64,000 nt of DNA from Deltaproteobacteria bacterium (lineage in GTDB: Bacteria; UBA10199; JADFYH01). Positions within the stretch are counted from its first letter, which is position 1. Each line of letters starts with the position of its first letter. Under the pieces are notes generated by a model. It was not told the origin of the DNA and did no database searches. It saw nothing but the letters and a program-made list of their open reading frames with translations. The DNA is taken from positions 1 to 64,000 of the forward strand of contig JADFYH010000004.1 in NCBI GenBank assembly GCA_015233135.1, given 5' to 3'. Shown in pieces: positions 62,909 to 64,000 of the stretch. The position numbers and the translations under genes were made by a program.

Positions 62909-63613
62909 ATGTACATTCTCGCCCTAGACACCACCAGCTCTCAAGGGGGGGTTGTCTTATTAAAAGACAATGAAGTTTTGGAAGCCAACTCCTGGCAGGC
63001 TTTTTCCAATCACAGTGCTGCCCTGGCCTTTAACACGCACCAAATTTTAGAAAAATTTAAACTGAAGGTAAATGACTTGGACGCGATTGGGGTTTGCACA
63101 GGGCCGGGCTCCTACACGGGCATTCGTGTGGTGCTCAGCTTTGTGAAAGGCTTGGCTGCACTGAGCTCTATTCCCATCGTCCGGCTTTCCAGCCTGGATT
63201 TACTGGCTTATCAAAATCGAGACTTGAGCCCTTTGGCCGTTTGTTTAGATGCCCGAAATGCTGAAGTCTACGCAAAGTTTTTTGAGAAAAATTTTCAGCT
63301 CACTCAAAAAGATATTCAGGAATCTTGCCTCTCTTTTAAAGATTTTTTTGTGGCCCTTGAATCAAAGATCTCTCTCTCGGAAGTTTTTTGGCTGGGTTCA
63401 GGGGCGATAGCCAATGCCTATTTTTTGAGAGAGCAGGGGGTACAAGAAAACAAAATTCTTCCTTTGGAAAAATCTCAATTAGACATTTTGTCTTTGGCGC
63501 AGCTGAGTTTTGAGTGTTACCAGCAAAAACTTTTTCTGGGTTCGGTGCTGGAGTTGCAGGGCAATTATTTGAGGGATTTTCGAGTGAGGGACAAGGGTAA
63601 TACCTCACCCTAG
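62909..63613 (+). CDS. tsaB: tRNA threonylcarbamoyladenosine biosynthesis protein TsaB
   Basis: A 234-residue ASKHA-fold protein needed with TsaD and TsaE for the t6A modification of tRNAs reading ANN codons. The opening ILALDTTSSQGGVVL and GVCTGPGSYTGIRVVLSF are diagnostic. The last four residues and the stop codon come from the inverted repeat that begins at the end of the gene, so the original C-terminus may have been replaced. It follows rseP by 14 bp. Confidence 0.93.
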   Translation: MYILALDTTSSQGGVVLLKDNEVLEANSWQAFSNHSAALAFNTHQILEKFKLKVNDLDAIGVCTGPGSYTGIRVVLSFVKGLAALSSIPIVRLSSLDLLAYQNRDLSPLAVCLDARNAEVYAKFFEKNFQLTQKDIQESCLSFKDFFVALESKISLSEVFWLGSGAIANAYFLREQGVQENKILPLEKSQLDILSLAQLSFECYQQKLFLGSVLELQGNYLRDFRVRDKGNTSP

Positions 63614-63712
63614 CCCTCTCCTACTTTAGGAGAGGGGGCATACGGATTATTGTTGAAAGCTGAGTCTCTCTTATCTCCCTCTCCTAGGGTAGGAGAGGGT
63701 CGGGGTGAGGTA
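63602..63712. repeat. REPIN-like doublet between tsaB and hisD
   Basis: Outer inverted ends TACCTCACCC/GGGTGAGGTA, with inner palindromes CCCTCTCCTACTTTAGGAGA.. and CCCTCTCCTAGGGTAGGAGA... The element provides the tsaB stop and ends one base before the hisD stop codon, so it fits exactly between two convergent genes. Confidence 0.9.
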
Positions 63713-64000
63713 TCACAACCTGAACTTCATTGCCAAGGCGTGCGCATGCAGGCCTTCCATCTCTGCAAGTCGCACCACACTAGGGCCCAAGGACTTTGCC
63801 ATCTCGGCACTGCAATCGATGAGGCTCGAAAATTTCAGGAAATCAAAAGTAGAAAGCGGTGAACTAAAACGTGCCGTGCCATTAGTGGGAAGCACGTGAT
63901 TGGGGCCTGCCAAATAATCTCCAAAAGATTCGGTGCTGTGATAGCCTAAAAAGATGGCTCCGGCGTGTTTGATTTTTTTAAGAAGCGATTCTGGATTTTT
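63713..64000 (-). CDS. hisD: Histidinol dehydrogenase, C-terminal part (runs off the window)
   Basis: The 3' end of a gene that begins beyond the right edge; 95 codons are visible. They read AGAIFLGYHSTESFGDYLAG, PNHVLPTNGTARFSSPLSTF and AEMEGLHAHALAM, the unmistakable HisD C-terminus with the Glu and His that contribute to the zinc and histidinol site. The enzyme catalyses the last two steps of histidine synthesis. It is convergent with tsaB across a repeat element. Confidence 0.95.
   Translation of the reverse strand, partial: KNPESLLKKIKHAGAIFLGYHSTESFGDYLAGPNHVLPTNGTARFSSPLSTFDFLKFSSLIDCSAEMAKSLGPSVVRLAEMEGLHAHALAMKFRL

Noticed and set aside
1-64000. Prophage, insertion sequence or integrative element
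   Set aside because: No transposase, integrase, phage structural gene or att-like duplication at the tRNAs was found. The only mobile-looking items are the small palindromic elements.

Overview
This is a chromosomal stretch of about 45 % GC from a Gram-negative bacterium, most likely of deltaproteobacterial type. That placement is inferred from gene content and has not been tested with a marker gene. Core genes are conventional: hemA, aroE, ribF, ruvABC, tsaB, hisD, trxA, pgsA, apaH and comM. Energy metabolism combines a complete alternative complex III (actABCDEF, 14.7-22.2 kb), a two-subunit 2-oxoacid:acceptor oxidoreductase (48.1-51.1 kb), a split B12-dependent acyl-CoA mutase (2.4-4.6 kb) and a 2-hydroxyacyl-CoA dehydratase with its activator under a MarR regulator (10.2-13.8 kb). 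This suggests a respiring organism that also handles CoA-thioester chemistry. The mutase carries the Phe/Gln specificity pair of isobutyryl-CoA mutase, not the Tyr/Arg pair of methylmalonyl-CoA mutase.

Layout: 0-2.4 kb is accessory (a frameshifted sulfatase-modifying-factor-like gene and a toxin-antitoxin-like pair with a palindromic operator). 2.4-9.8 kb holds the mutase, htpX, an M16 protease and tldD. Two tRNAs (Ser-GCU, Arg-ACG) lie at 9.9-10.1 kb. Then come the dehydratase operon, pgsA, alternative complex III, an SDR, apaH, comM and a NifU-domain gene. 27.9-32.5 kb holds aroE-ribF-S41 protease. 32.6-35.9 kb encodes exported proteins, including a matrixin-type metalloprotease. 35.9-39.4 kb is yebC-ruvC-ruvA-ruvB-DUF2905-ftsB. 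44.0-48.0 kb holds trxA and a tetrapyrrole operon (siroheme dehydrogenase, HemX-like, hemA). 51-61.3 kb has a double-RDD membrane protein, an AAA/DUF4143 ATPase and a 2351-residue surface protein. The right edge has rseP, tsaB and the 3' part of hisD.

Two signals run through the window. First, families of GC-rich inverted-repeat elements of about 80-110 bp (REPIN-like doublets). Three near-identical copies sit inside operon gaps directly upstream of the second gene, at least one copy lies in frame inside a coding sequence, and others abut stop codons. Second, three large proteins of unknown function (26.2-27.6, 39.5-41.1 and 41.2-43.9 kb) are each preceded by the same promoter-like signal, GCAA-N15/16-RCCGATAR, resembling sigma-28-class promoters. 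They may form a small dedicated regulon and are the best candidate here for an undescribed system.
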